A DNA stretch of 64,000 nucleotides from Bacillota bacterium (GCA_023457355.1 JAEWLW010000012.1:38011-102010), one strand, 5' to 3'; positions 1-8,409 are shown, numbered from the stretch's first letter. The notes: generated by a model from the sequence alone, not told the origin. A program made the numbers and translations.

Positions 1-433
1 GCCCGATATCAATCTTTCGGCCAGCCAGCAGATTTTTCTGTTCTTCCATGCTGCAAATGGTTACCAGGACCGGTCGCTCCGCATAGTGCTTTTTAAAAAA
101 CGCCAGCGCGGGGGCAAGTACCCAATCGGCCAAAAGCGGATGCAGTGCAAGATGTATGCGCGCCTCTTCTTCATTTTTAAGCTGGTTGACGTGTAAAATG
201 GTGCTGTTGACTTCGTTGATGACCTGGGTTGCATGCAAAAAGAAAGTTTGGCCTGCCGCGGTTAATGCAACCGACTTATTGTTCCGATCGAACAGTTTGA
301 CATCCAGCTCGCTTTCCAGCGCATTGATTTGTTTGGTCAGCGCCGGCTGACTGATGAAAAGCTTCTCAGCTGCGCGTGTAAAATTTTTCGTCTCGCTAAT
401 GGTCAAAAAGTAGATCAGTTGGCGCAATTCCAT
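1..433 (-). CDS. LysR-family transcriptional regulator (C-terminus outside the window)
   Basis: The reading frame opens with MELRQLIYFLTISETKNF and continues through the winged helix-turn-helix of LysR regulators (TRAAEKLFISQPALTKQI, then LFDRNNKSVALTAAG) into the start of the effector domain. The ATG at 433 is preceded by AAAGGGAGGTG at good spacing. About 144 codons are present and the rest lies before base 1. It diverges from the tartrate-dehydratase/TRAP operon at 615, the usual arrangement for a LysR activator and its target, so control of that operon by this protein is a reasonable inference. The inducer is unknown, probably the transported hydroxyacid. Confidence 0.93.
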   Translation of the reverse strand, partial: MELRQLIYFLTISETKNFTRAAEKLFISQPALTKQINALESELDVKLFDRNNKSVALTAAGQTFFLHATQVINEVNSTILHVNQLKNEEEARIHLALHPLLADWVLAPALAFFKKHYAERPVLVTICSMEEQKNLLAGRKIDIG

Positions 434-513
434 TTGGCACACCTCCCTTTTTATCTAAGTACAAGCAAATTATATCATATTGCACAAATTAAAAATAGTT
501 TTTTTGGAAGCAA

Positions 514-543
514 ATTGGTTATAGAGCCATGAATATTGGTTAT
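514..543. promoter_or_regulatory. Direct repeat ATTGGTTAT x2, candidate LysR binding region
   Basis: ATTGGTTAT occurs at 514-522 and again at 535-543, so the copies start 21 bp apart (two helical turns). They sit in the 181-bp gap between the divergent LysR gene and the dehydratase operon. LysR proteins often bind paired sites in such gaps. The assignment is inference from position and repeat phasing. Confidence 0.4.
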
Positions 544-614
544 TAGACACTAAGAAAAATTTATGATACCTTGGATTCGTACCCTACAAAGCGAATACAA
601 GAGGAGAAAACCGC

Positions 615-1781
615 ATGAAAATTGTCAAAATTGTTGAAAAAACCGTCCCGTTCGGCTCCAACATCGCAAATTCATACATCAACTTTGCGAGCATGACCGG
701 CAGCATCATCGCGATCGAAACTGATGTGGTTCGGGGTGGAAAGCCTGTTGTTGGCTACGGCTTTAATTCCATCGGCCGTTACGCCCCGACCAGCATTTTA
801 AGGGACCGCATGATCCCGAAGCTGATGAACGCGCCGCTGGCGGATATCTTAAATGATGGGGGCACCAATCTCGACCCCTTTAAAATCCACAGGCTGCTCA
901 AATCCAACGAGAAGCCTGGCGGCCACGGCGACCGGGCGCACGCAGTCGGCGCGATTGATATGGCTGTTTGGGACACCGTCGCCAAAATCGAATGCCTGCC
1001 CCTTTACCGGCTGCTGGCCGACCGCTACAATGGCGGCGCATATGATGAAAAAATTTATACTTACGGTGCCGGCGGCTACTACTATGAAGGTGACAGTGAC
1101 GAGCGGCTTAAAAACGAACTGAAAAGCTACCTGAACATGGGCTTTAGAGATGTGAAGATGAAAATTGCGGGGGCCGACCTTAAAACCGACATGCGCCGCA
1201 TTGAGGCCGCTTTAAGCGTGCTGGATAACGACGGCTCGCGCCTGATGGTGGACGCAAACGGCAGGCACGACCTTGAAAGCGCACTGGCCTACGCCCACGC
1301 GATGAAGGACTATCATCTGCGCTGGTATGAAGAGCCGGTCGACCCGCTCAACTACGCCGATCTTGCCGCCATCGCAGAAGTTTATCCCGGCGCGCTGGCC
1401 ACCGGCGAAAACCTGTTTTCGTTTGAGGATATCCGCAACCTGATCCGCCACGGCGGCATGCGTTCCGACCGGGATTATATGCAGATGGATTGCCCTTTGA
1501 GCTACGGTCTGGTAGAGTATATGAATGTTCTGAATTATCTGAATGACATGGGCTGGAGCAGGCGGCGCTGCATCCCGCACGGCGGCCATCAGTTCTGCGC
1601 CAACATTGCGGCCGGCCTGGGCTTGGGCGGCAACGAGTGCTATCCCGGCGTCTTCCAGCCCTTCGGCGGCTTTGCGGACAACATTCCCGTAGAAAACGGC
1701 TATGTCGCACTGCCCGATGTCCCCGGCATCGGCTTTGAGAAAAAAGCAAATCTCTGGGACGTCATGAAAGATATTATCTGA
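615..1781 (+). CDS. D-tartrate dehydratase-like enzyme, enolase superfamily (mandelate racemase subgroup)
   Basis: The 388-residue protein follows, from memory, the bacterial D(-)-tartrate dehydratase pattern, which converts D-tartrate to oxaloacetate and water. Visible hallmarks are NEKPGGHGDR (98-107), the KMK motif (K181, K183), acidic metal ligands D213 (VDANGR), E239 (WYEEP) and E265 (TGENL), the catalytic-type His in IPHGGHQ (H322), and conserved blocks DCPLSYGLVEY and GGNECYPGVFQPFGGF. Length matches the family (about 389). A GAGGAG site precedes the ATG. It heads an operon with a complete TRAP transporter, which fits uptake and dehydration of a tartrate-like sugar diacid. Another acid sugar dehydratase activity cannot be excluded, but the family call is firm. 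Confidence 0.85.
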   Translation: MKIVKIVEKTVPFGSNIANSYINFASMTGSIIAIETDVVRGGKPVVGYGFNSIGRYAPTSILRDRMIPKLMNAPLADILNDGGTNLDPFKIHRLLKSNEKPGGHGDRAHAVGAIDMAVWDTVAKIECLPLYRLLADRYNGGAYDEKIYTYGAGGYYYEGDSDERLKNELKSYLNMGFRDVKMKIAGADLKTDMRRIEAALSVLDNDGSRLMVDANGRHDLESALAYAHAMKDYHLRWYEEPVDPLNYADLAAIAEVYPGALATGENLFSFEDIRNLIRHGGMRSDRDYMQMDCPLSYGLVEYMNVLNYLNDMGWSRRRCIPHGGHQFCANIAAGLGLGGNECYPGVFQPFGGFADNIPVENGYVALPDVPGIGFEKKANLWDVMKDII

Positions 1782-1820
1782 CATTCAGTCTAACACAATC
1801 AGGGAGGGATGAATACCGGT

Positions 1821-2312
1821 ATGAAGCAATTAAGCAAATTTAACGATCTGTTAATGGCGCTGATCAAGTGGAGCGCCATCGGGCTGTTTGTCGTCATGCT
1901 GTTTTCAGCAAGCTGGCAAATCGTGATGCGATTTGTATTTAAAAGCCCTCTGGCATGGACCGACGAAATTGCAAAGTTTGCATTTGTCTGGTCAACCATG
2001 CTCGGGTGTGCCTATCTGGTGCGCACCAAAGGTCATTCAAGCGTCGAATTTATGGCCGGCTATCTCAAGGGTATTCCCAAAAAACTGCACGCCGTGGTTG
2101 TCGACCTGCTTTGCCTGCTGGTGTATACCATCATTGTAACCGGTGGTGTCAGTATGATGCAGGCGGGTGCCACCAGCGTTTCGCCTGCCTGCGGACTGCC
2201 CATGGCTGCGGTTTATGCCGTTGTACCGCTCTCGGGCCTTTTTATGTGCCTGTTCCAGCTGGAAATCCTGCTGGGTAACCTCAATCAAATGCGTAAAAAG
2301 GAGGCGGCATAG
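1821..2312 (+). CDS. TRAP transporter small permease subunit (DctQ type)
   Basis: This small four-helix membrane subunit couples the binding protein to the large permease in a tripartite ATP-independent periplasmic transporter. Hydrophobic stretches lie near residues 13-32, 45-65, 88-110 and 128-148. The central PLAWTDEIAKFAFVWSTMLG is the usual DctQ signature region. The ATG at 1821 is preferred over the one at 1809 because AGGGAGGG ends directly at 1808, which is too close for the earlier start. The stop (TAG) abuts the ATG of the large subunit at 2313, so the two are translationally coupled. Confidence 0.9.
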   Translation: MKQLSKFNDLLMALIKWSAIGLFVVMLFSASWQIVMRFVFKSPLAWTDEIAKFAFVWSTMLGCAYLVRTKGHSSVEFMAGYLKGIPKKLHAVVVDLLCLLVYTIIVTGGVSMMQAGATSVSPACGLPMAAVYAVVPLSGLFMCLFQLEILLGNLNQMRKKEAA

Positions 2313-3596
2313 ATGGTCGTTACCACATTGTTTGTCGTTTTGCTGATTTGTCTGCTTATCGGTCTGCCCATTGCGGTAGCGCTGAGTATGGGCACACTGG
2401 CCGCTATTCTGGCTGCGGGCAATCTGCCTGTCGCGTTGGTGGCCCAAAGAATGTTCACCAGCAACGCGTCGGTTTCGATGATGGCTGTTCCCTTTTTTAT
2501 GCTCGCCGGTTCCATTATGACAGCAGGCGGCATCAGCAAGCGTCTGGTGCGGTTCTCCAACACCCTTATCGGCTGGGTGACCGGGGGTCTGGGAATGGTT
2601 GCCACGCTCACCGCCATGTTTTTTGCGGCGATCTCCGGTTCATCCAGCGCAACAGCGGCCGCTGTCGGCGGAACGCTCATCCCCGAGATGAAAAAAGAGG
2701 GTTATGACAAAGAATTCTCGGCCTGCGTCGTCGCCGCCGCATCAACCACCGGCATCGTCATCCCGCCCAGTGTCAGCATGGTGCTGTACGCGGTGGCATC
2801 CGGTGTGTCGGTTGGCACACTGTTTATAGCCGGTTTTGTCCCGGGCATCGTGATGGGCCTGGCCGTCATGGCCGTGCTGTACCACCAGGCCAAAAAACGC
2901 GGCTATCCTGTTCAGGCCAAAGCCTCAATAAAAGAGATTTTAGCGGCCTTTTGGGACAGCCTCTGGGGCCTGCTAACGCCGGTCATCATCGTCGGCGGTA
3001 TTTACGGCGGCGTGTTCACCGCTACCGAAGCAGCCGCTGCAAGCTGCGTCTATGCGCTAATCGTCAGCGGACTGGTTTACAGGGAGCTTAAATGGAGAAA
3101 TCTGCCTGCGATATTCCTCGATTCAATTAAAGCGACCGCCGTGGTTATGTTCGTTATGAACGCCGCCGGGCTGTTCAGCTGGATGATAACCGCCTACCGT
3201 GTACCGCAGATGGTCACCGGCTTTTTCACATCCATCACCAACAACATGTATGTGATGCTTCTGCTGGTCAATGTTCTGCTGCTCATTGTAGGCACCTTCC
3301 TCAATGCCTCGTCGGCCGTCATCATTCTGGCGCCCATCCTCGTGCCGCTTCTGACGACGATGGGGGTTGATCCCATCCTGCTGGGCATCGTGATGATCGT
3401 CAATCTGGCCATCGGTTGCATCACCCCGCCCGTGGGCGTTAGCCTGTTTGTCGTGCAGACCATCTCAGGCGTTCCGTTCAATAAAATATGCCGCCAAATT
3501 ATACCGTACATGATCGCCCTGCTCATAGCGCTGATGCTGATCACTTATATTCCTGCCCTGAGTTTGGGCCTCCCCCGTCTGTTGGGCGTTATGTGA
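2313..3596 (+). CDS. TRAP transporter large permease subunit (DctM type)
   Basis: This 427-residue polytopic protein is the ion-coupled transport channel of the TRAP system. It has roughly twelve hydrophobic segments and typical DctM motifs: VPFFMLAGSIM near residue 57, FFAAISGSSSATAAAVG near residue 106, IPPSVSMVLYA, and the C-terminal TPPVGVSLFV. It starts at the base after the DctQ stop and is followed 28 bp later by the binding-protein gene. Substrate is inferred from the neighbouring dehydratase (tartrate or a related hydroxy diacid). Confidence 0.94.
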   Translation: MVVTTLFVVLLICLLIGLPIAVALSMGTLAAILAAGNLPVALVAQRMFTSNASVSMMAVPFFMLAGSIMTAGGISKRLVRFSNTLIGWVTGGLGMVATLTAMFFAAISGSSSATAAAVGGTLIPEMKKEGYDKEFSACVVAAASTTGIVIPPSVSMVLYAVASGVSVGTLFIAGFVPGIVMGLAVMAVLYHQAKKRGYPVQAKASIKEILAAFWDSLWGLLTPVIIVGGIYGGVFTATEAAAASCVYALIVSGLVYRELKWRNLPAIFLDSIKATAVVMFVMNAAGLFSWMITAYRVPQMVTGFFTSITNNMYVMLLLVNVLLLIVGTFLNASSAVIILAPILVPLLTTMGVDPILLGIVMIVNLAIGCITPPVGVSLFVVQTISGVPFNKICRQIIPYMIALLIALMLITYIPALSLGLPRLLGVM

Positions 3597-3624
3597 CAAG
3601 CAAATTGAAATAGGAGAATTTAAA

Positions 3625-4671
3625 ATGAAAAAGTATTTGGCACTGATTCTCGTCCTCGTACTGACTTTAAGCTTAGCCGCCTGCGGCGGCAAACCGGCAG
3701 CATCTTCACCCGCTGCGCCGGACACGGATGATCTGGCGACCGCCCTTGACAAAATGTCGCCGATCACGATGCGTCTGGGTACCAATCAGGCTTCCGGCTC
3801 GGTTGCGCTTCAGGGCTGCCAGCGCTGGGCCGACGCGGTCAAAGAAAAAAGCAACGGCAAAATCACCATCGAGGTCTATGAGTCCAACACACTGGGCAGT
3901 CAGGCGGACATGCTCGACGGGCTTAAAATGGGCACCATCGAATTAAGCTACAGCAGCCCCGCCAACATGAGCGCCGCCGTACCTTCGCTGGGTGTTTTGG
4001 ATCTGCCGTATATTTTCACCACCAAAGAGCAAGCCTACCGTGTGCTCGACGGTGACATCGGCAGAGAAATTTTCGAAAAGGCTGAAAAACAGGAAGGTTA
4101 CTATGTGCTGGGCGTCTTTGAAGGCGGTTTCAGACAGAGCATCAATTCCAAGCGCGAAATCGCTTCACTGGCCGACTACGCAGGGCTGAAGTTCAGGACG
4201 CCCGAGTCCAAAGTCTACCTCGGCCTCTATGAAAAACTGGGTGCCATCCCCACTGCGATGGACATGAGCGAGGTGTTCACAGGCCTGCAAAACGGCACCG
4301 TGGACGGCATGGAAAGCCCGCTGTTTACCATCTACAGCAACAGCTATTTTGAATCGGCCAAGTATCTGACCATCGACAACCACATCTACGCCTGCAACCC
4401 CATCCTTGTTGGCGGCGCCTATTTTGACAAATTGCCCGCGTCTGTGCAGCAGATGCTCCGCGAGACCTGTCAGGAAGCGGTTGATTGGGAACGCGCTGAA
4501 GTCACTGCCAGTGAGGAAGGCGTCATCACCAAAATGGAGGAGAGCGGCGTAACAGTAACCCGCCTCTCGGATGAAAAGCTCGCCGAGATCAAAAATCAGG
4601 TCAAATCGCTGTGGGCGGATTTTTCCGAAACAATCGGTTCCGATCTGATAGAAAAAGTGGCGGCGGCGTAA
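3625..4671 (+). CDS. TRAP transporter solute-binding lipoprotein (DctP family)
   Basis: The N-terminus MKKYLALILVLVLTLSLAAC is a lipoprotein signal with the acylated cysteine at residue 20, followed by a Gly/Ala/Ser/Pro-rich linker. The remainder is a DctP fold: MRLGTNQASGSVALQ at the start of the mature domain, LKMGTIELSYSSP, LDLPYIF, the RTPESK segment that usually holds the carboxylate-binding Arg, and the GLQNGTVDGMESP block. It captures the substrate outside the membrane and hands it to the Q/M permease. AGGAG precedes the ATG. It is the last gene of the operon. Confidence 0.94.
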   Translation: MKKYLALILVLVLTLSLAACGGKPAASSPAAPDTDDLATALDKMSPITMRLGTNQASGSVALQGCQRWADAVKEKSNGKITIEVYESNTLGSQADMLDGLKMGTIELSYSSPANMSAAVPSLGVLDLPYIFTTKEQAYRVLDGDIGREIFEKAEKQEGYYVLGVFEGGFRQSINSKREIASLADYAGLKFRTPESKVYLGLYEKLGAIPTAMDMSEVFTGLQNGTVDGMESPLFTIYSNSYFESAKYLTIDNHIYACNPILVGGAYFDKLPASVQQMLRETCQEAVDWERAEVTASEEGVITKMEESGVTVTRLSDEKLAEIKNQVKSLWADFSETIGSDLIEKVAAA

Positions 4672-4725
4672 TGTCTGGCTTGTAGCTTAGAATTCAGTTT
4701 ACGTATTTTCGCTGCAAATTGTTAA

Positions 4726-4851
4726 GCAAGGCCACGCTTTTTAAAGTGCGGCCTTGCCGCCTACGGGCGAGATTCCGACACACTTTTGTGCACCTCGCGA
4801 ACGTGGAGCCCACCACCAGGCCGCTTGGGCGGCTAAACGGTTCCCGCCGTT
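4726..4851. ncRNA. Hairpin-dense intergenic block, candidate structured RNA of unknown class
   Basis: Five hairpins follow one another in 126 bases: GCAAGGCC/GGCCTTGC (4726-4757), GCGAG/CTCGC enclosing CACA/TGTG (4767-4798), GTGG/CCAC (4803-4813), GCCGC/GCGGC (4820-4833) and AACGG/CCGTT (4836-4851). Beyond it are GGCCATG/CATGGCC (4903-4932) and CCCTCG/CGAGGG near 5036-5056. No convincing gene lies in 4672-5131. The first hairpin could also end the TRAP operon, though no T-run follows on the plus strand. Strand and identity are unknown; I do not recognise a known family. Confidence 0.4.
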
Positions 4852-5131
4852 CTTTCACATTCCCCCGCTGCTTTTCCTTAAAACCACTTTATTGACAGGC
4901 GTGGCCATGATGCTCATTTGAACACCATGGCCTTATGATTTTAAATATCTATTTAGGCGACCTTAGAGCGTACCTGTATGCAGTTCAAAGAGTTGATTAT
5001 TAAAGTCATAGAAATAAACAGAGTGCCCCTCGCCTTCAACACGAGGGCGCGCCGGTCGAAGCTCGGCACCGGAAGCCACAACTCGTGATTTGTATAATTC
5101 AAGATTTGTCTCAGATATAAGGGTTCTTGAA

Positions 5132-5734
5132 TTACGCGTTTAGGCGCTCGAATGTCACTTGCGTATCACCGGTTTCCTCAAAAAGCGCGACTCCGGAATC
5201 AATACGTCCAATCTTTTGCATGTTAAACCGTTCACCATTCTGAGCGTACATGATGACAAGGCTGTGACCGGGCGGCCAGTAAATAAGCTCGCCCACCTCA
5301 TAGCCGGTCGTTTCCGCTTCGTGAGCAGGAAGCGCATCCGGGAAGCGAAAACACATTTCTCTCGAATAGAGATCTTCCATCAGGACAGTCAGTGGCAATT
5401 TATCAAGCAAAGCATTTGCTGTAGCATTATCAAGCAGTGTCGCGGTTAATTCTTGCTCGCCCACCGTAATCTTTATCTTTACATCCTCGCTCTCTCGGGG
5501 TTGTTCTTCAGGTGTGGATGTTTCTGAAAGACTTTGTTCGGTTGATTCTCCACCTTCGCTTGAAGGGATGGTGGTATTTGATGGAGCCGAAAACTGGCTT
5601 GTACGGTTACCACCGGAAGAAGCGGGCGGGGGCTGAAGGTCAGAGCTGCCGTTTAAGCAAGCGGATAGAAAAACCGCCGCTATCAGTGCAAGTGATAAAA
5701 TTGAAAATTTACGCTTTGTGGTATCTCTTTGCAT
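5132..5734 (-). CDS. Lipoprotein with cyclophilin-like domain
   Basis: The 200-residue protein has a signal ending in AAVFLSAC, a Ser/Thr/Glu-rich linker, and a C-terminal domain of about 110 residues (VKIKITVGEQELTATLLDN, LPLTVLMEDLY, ELIYWPPGHSLVIMYAQ, IGRIDSG). This matches the bacterial cyclophilin-like fold often found as a stand-alone small protein; a peptidyl-prolyl isomerase activity is not established for this group. The ATG at 5734 is chosen over upstream starts because AAGGAGGG lies at good spacing. It is transcribed away from merR at 5858 by a promoter with the 19-bp spacer of MerR-regulated promoters, so it probably belongs to that regulon. Confidence 0.83.
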   Translation of the reverse strand: MQRDTTKRKFSILSLALIAAVFLSACLNGSSDLQPPPASSGGNRTSQFSAPSNTTIPSSEGGESTEQSLSETSTPEEQPRESEDVKIKITVGEQELTATLLDNATANALLDKLPLTVLMEDLYSREMCFRFPDALPAHEAETTGYEVGELIYWPPGHSLVIMYAQNGERFNMQKIGRIDSGVALFEETGDTQVTFERLNA

Positions 5735-5806
5735 TGTGGGATCCCTCCTTACTTTTTCATGCGGGCTTTTTAAGTGATTGACCAAGCCTCCCACTTATGA
5801 TATGAT

Positions 5807-5837
5807 TTATTATCATTGAGAGTGAACTCTAAGTCAA
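5807..5837 (-). promoter_or_regulatory. MerR-type promoter and operator for the cyclophilin-like lipoprotein
   Basis: On the minus strand TTGACT (5837-5832) and TAATAA (5812-5807) are separated by 19 bp instead of 17. The spacer region carries the dyad CTTAGA-N6-TCTCAA (5816-5833). Over-long spacers with a central dyad are the hallmark of promoters activated by DNA distortion by MerR proteins. A nearly identical arrangement precedes the dehydrogenase at 6506. Confidence 0.75.
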
Positions 5838-5857
5838 CACCTTTTTGGGGGAATTTT

Positions 5858-6346
5858 ATGTACTATACCGTCAGCGAAACTGCAAAAAAAGTTAATATTT
5901 CACCGCATACCCTGCGCTTCTACTCGAAAGAAGGACTTCTGCCCTTTGTGGACCGCAGTGAGGGCGGCATTCGTATGTTCAAAACAGAGGATTTTGAGTG
6001 GCTTTTTATTATCGACTGTCTAAAAAGAACAGGAATGCCGATTAAGCAAATCCGACAATTTATTGACTGGTGCTTCGTCGGTGATTCAACCATTAATCAA
6101 CGGCTGGAAATGTTCACAGAACGGAAAAAGGCTGTAGAAAAGCAAATTGAAGATTTGTACGAGGTTCTGGATGTAATCAAATACAAGCAGTGGCGTTATG
6201 AAACCGCAAAAGCAGCAGGAACAACCGCTGTGCTGGAAACAATGAGACCGGAGGATATTCCGGAGGAGATACGCATCATCAAGGAACGGGTTGACAAACG
6301 CCATACTGTAACAAATCTTGACGACCGCCCTGAAAATAAAAAATGA
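5858..6346 (+). CDS. MerR-family transcriptional regulator
   Basis: The 162-residue protein begins MYYTVSETAKKVNISPHTLRFYSKEGLLP, the winged-helix recognition region of MerR proteins, and continues with a coiled-coil dimerisation helix (about 80-120). The C-terminal effector part lacks cysteine metal-binding motifs, so it resembles the AdhR-like group responding to reactive organic compounds rather than metals. The ATG at 5858 follows GGGGGAA at good spacing; an in-frame upstream start at 5816 would run through the operator. It is flanked by two promoters sharing the same dyad, which points to it as their regulator. Confidence 0.9.
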   Translation: MYYTVSETAKKVNISPHTLRFYSKEGLLPFVDRSEGGIRMFKTEDFEWLFIIDCLKRTGMPIKQIRQFIDWCFVGDSTINQRLEMFTERKKAVEKQIEDLYEVLDVIKYKQWRYETAKAAGTTAVLETMRPEDIPEEIRIIKERVDKRHTVTNLDDRPENKK

Positions 6347-6434
6347 GGCACATTAAAACCCACCTGCATGAAACATCGAGCATGTGGGTTTTATATTGCG
6401 CAAAAAATTTGTTCAGGAAAATGCAATTATCCTC

Positions 6435-6465
6435 TTGACTTAGATATTGCTCTAAGGGTTAATAT
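6435..6465 (+). promoter_or_regulatory. MerR-type promoter and operator for the dehydrogenase gene cluster
   Basis: TTGACT (6435-6440) and TAATAT (6460-6465) are 19 bp apart, with a perfect dyad CTTAGA-N6-TCTAAG at 6439-6456 starting inside the -35 element. The same half-site TCTAAG occurs in the promoter at 5807-5837. This is the standard geometry of a MerR-activated promoter and supports a shared regulon. Confidence 0.8.
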
Positions 6466-6505
6466 TTACTCATAGGGCAACAATATGTTTATAGGAGGAA
6501 TGAAT

Positions 6506-7249
6506 ATGGCATCCATTAAAGAAAAAGTTATTATTATATCCGGTGCCTCCAGTGGTATTGGAGAAGCCACAACCCGCCGGCTGGCACAGGAAGGCGCCAA
6601 GTTGATCATTGGCGCCCGCCGTGAGGATCGGCTGAAACAACTGGTGGCTTCCCTGCCAGGTGCCGAGATCAGTTATCAGATAACCGATGTGACGAAGCCG
6701 GAGGATATGGAGGCTCTTGCAAAAGCGGCCCTTGATAAGTACGGTCGCATTGATGTTATTTACAACAATGCAGGCGTCATGCCCACCGCCAATTTAAGCG
6801 AATGCCACCGTGACGAATGGAAACAGATGCTGGACATCAACATCATGGGTGTTCTTAACGGCATTGCCGCTGTTTTACCCACTATGAAAAAGCAAAAGTC
6901 CGGTCACATCATCACCACCGACTCGGTGGCCGGTCACGTGGTCTATCCCGGCTCCGCCGTCTACTGCGGCACCAAATTTGCGGTTCGGGCAATTATGGAG
7001 GGGCTGCGTCAGGAGGAACGAGAAAACAACATCCGTTCCACCATTATCTCTCCCGGTCTTGTCAGCACGGAGCTTTATAAAACCATCAGTGATCCACAAG
7101 CGCGTGAAACACTCAGAAAGGCTGCGCAAATACCCGGCGTGGGATTGACCCCCGATCAAATAGCCGATGCGGTCGCTTATGCCATCGGCACCCCGGACAC
7201 GGTTGCGGTCAGTGAAATTATCATTCGCCCAACCAATCAAATCGTTTAG
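6506..7249 (+). CDS. Short-chain dehydrogenase/reductase (SDR)
   Basis: This 247-residue classical SDR has the nucleotide-binding motif SGASSGIGEA near residue 11, the NNAG structural motif near residue 86, and the catalytic Ser with Tyr-x3-Lys (YCGTK, near residue 152). GARRED after the second strand suggests NADP(H) preference. The ATG at 6506 has AGGAGG seven bases upstream; upstream in-frame ATGs at 6485 and 6500 are less well placed. It is the first gene after a MerR-type promoter. The carbonyl or alcohol substrate is unknown; a detoxification role fits the context. Confidence 0.92.
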   Translation: MASIKEKVIIISGASSGIGEATTRRLAQEGAKLIIGARREDRLKQLVASLPGAEISYQITDVTKPEDMEALAKAALDKYGRIDVIYNNAGVMPTANLSECHRDEWKQMLDINIMGVLNGIAAVLPTMKKQKSGHIITTDSVAGHVVYPGSAVYCGTKFAVRAIMEGLRQEERENNIRSTIISPGLVSTELYKTISDPQARETLRKAAQIPGVGLTPDQIADAVAYAIGTPDTVAVSEIIIRPTNQIV

Positions 7250-7502
7250 TCTGTCCTGCTAAACTGATGCCGGGCGACGGGGCGATTTTAAAGCTGGTCG
7301 TTTGTCCAAGCGGGCCTGTAATGCGCCGAGTGTTTTATCGCCGCCGCTGCGCACGGCTCATTTGAACGCCCCGCATTGTTTAAGGCACAGGACGGCATGG
7401 CTGCCGATACGTCTGCCAGCTTTAACTTAAGCGCCAAAGTGAAGGACCGCAGCAGCCTGCTGCGCTATACCATTAAAAGCAAACGGAAGGAAGATGGATT
7501 TT
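7250..7502. other. Intergenic stretch without a recognisable gene
   Basis: About 250 bases between the dehydrogenase and the cupin gene. A plus-strand reading frame runs through the last part into the cupin gene in another phase, but it has no convincing start or ribosome binding site, and I could not match it to a family. It may be decayed coding sequence or leader RNA. Confidence 0.4.
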
Positions 7503-7907
7503 ATGAAAACGCAAGATTCTTTCAGCATTTTTCCCACAGGGGAAAAGAACGAAGCATATGCAAAATATTTTGTTGGACAGAGCTATCTGAACATGCTTTC
7601 TACCACCGGCGTTAAGATCAGCAATGTAACCTTTGAACCCCGATGCCTGAACAACTGGCATATACACCATAAGAGCGGTCAGATTCTTCTTATCACCGCA
7701 GGCCGGGGGTACTATCAGGAGTGGGGTAAACCGGCGCAGCAGCTATGCCCCGGCGATGTCGTGAATATCCCACCGGAAGTTAAACACTGGCATGGAGCGG
7801 CACCGGATAGTTGGTTTGCGCATCTTGCCGTTGAGGTTCCAGCCGAGAGCGCTTCCAATGAATGGCTGGAGCCGGTTTCGGAGGAAGAATACAACAAACT
7901 GAAATGA
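7503..7907 (+). CDS. Small cupin-domain protein
   Basis: The 134-residue protein is a single cupin barrel: NNWHIHHKSGQILLITAGRG supplies the first motif with metal-binding His residues and GDVVNIPPEVKHWHGA the second. Its length is typical of small metal-dependent cupins, often found beside carboxymuconolactone-decarboxylase-like proteins and oxidoreductases. GGAAGGAAG ends nine bases before the ATG at 7503; the ATG at 7494 sits inside the same purine run and is less likely. The gene is followed 16 bp later by a flavodoxin gene. No specific substrate can be read from the sequence. Confidence 0.88.
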   Translation: MKTQDSFSIFPTGEKNEAYAKYFVGQSYLNMLSTTGVKISNVTFEPRCLNNWHIHHKSGQILLITAGRGYYQEWGKPAQQLCPGDVVNIPPEVKHWHGAAPDSWFAHLAVEVPAESASNEWLEPVSEEEYNKLK

Positions 7908-7923
7908 CAATCGGAGGCGAAAA

Positions 7924-8409
7924 ATGTCCCACAGAATCCTTATTGCGTATTTGACGCATTCAGGAAACACACGCAAAATTGCGGGTTATATTCATAACGA
8001 GATCGGTGGCACTATCTTTGAAATAGAGCCCGAAACGCCCTATCCCAATTCCTACAATGCGGTTGTAGCGCAGGCAAGGAAGGAAATTAAAGCCGGTTTT
8101 AAGCCGGCGCTGAAAGCAAATATAGATGATATGGCATCTTATGACACCCTGTTTATCGGTTCTCCAAACTGGTGCAGTACAATCGCGCCACCTGTTGCCT
8201 CCTTTTTATCTTCGCACAATTGGTCAGGGAAAACTGTAGTGCCGTTTTGTACCCACGGAGGCGGCGGCAGAGCACGCATGCTGACGGATATTGCTAAATT
8301 GTGCCCGGAGGCCACAATATTAGACGGATTTGAGGTTTATGGCAGCGGTTCAGGCAATACGCAGGCCCAAATATCGGCATGGCTGCGCAGAATTAGCGCC
8401 AACCGATAA
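7924..8409 (+). CDS. Flavodoxin
   Basis: The 161-residue protein starts ILIAYLTHSGNTRKIA, the phosphate-binding loop (T/S-x-T/S-G-x-T) of FMN-binding flavodoxins, followed by IGSPNWCSTIAPPVASFL and FCTHGGGGRARM, which match the other FMN loops of the class usually placed beside SDR and cupin genes. It likely carries electrons or reduces quinone-like compounds with FMN. AATCGGAGGCG gives a ribosome binding site. It is part of the cluster driven from the 6435 promoter. Confidence 0.9.
   Translation: MSHRILIAYLTHSGNTRKIAGYIHNEIGGTIFEIEPETPYPNSYNAVVAQARKEIKAGFKPALKANIDDMASYDTLFIGSPNWCSTIAPPVASFLSSHNWSGKTVVPFCTHGGGGRARMLTDIAKLCPEATILDGFEVYGSGSGNTQAQISAWLRRISANR

Noticed and set aside
7376..7615. 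79-codon plus-strand frame before and into the cupin gene
   Set aside because: No ribosome binding site, out of phase with the cupin gene it overlaps, and no recognisable family.
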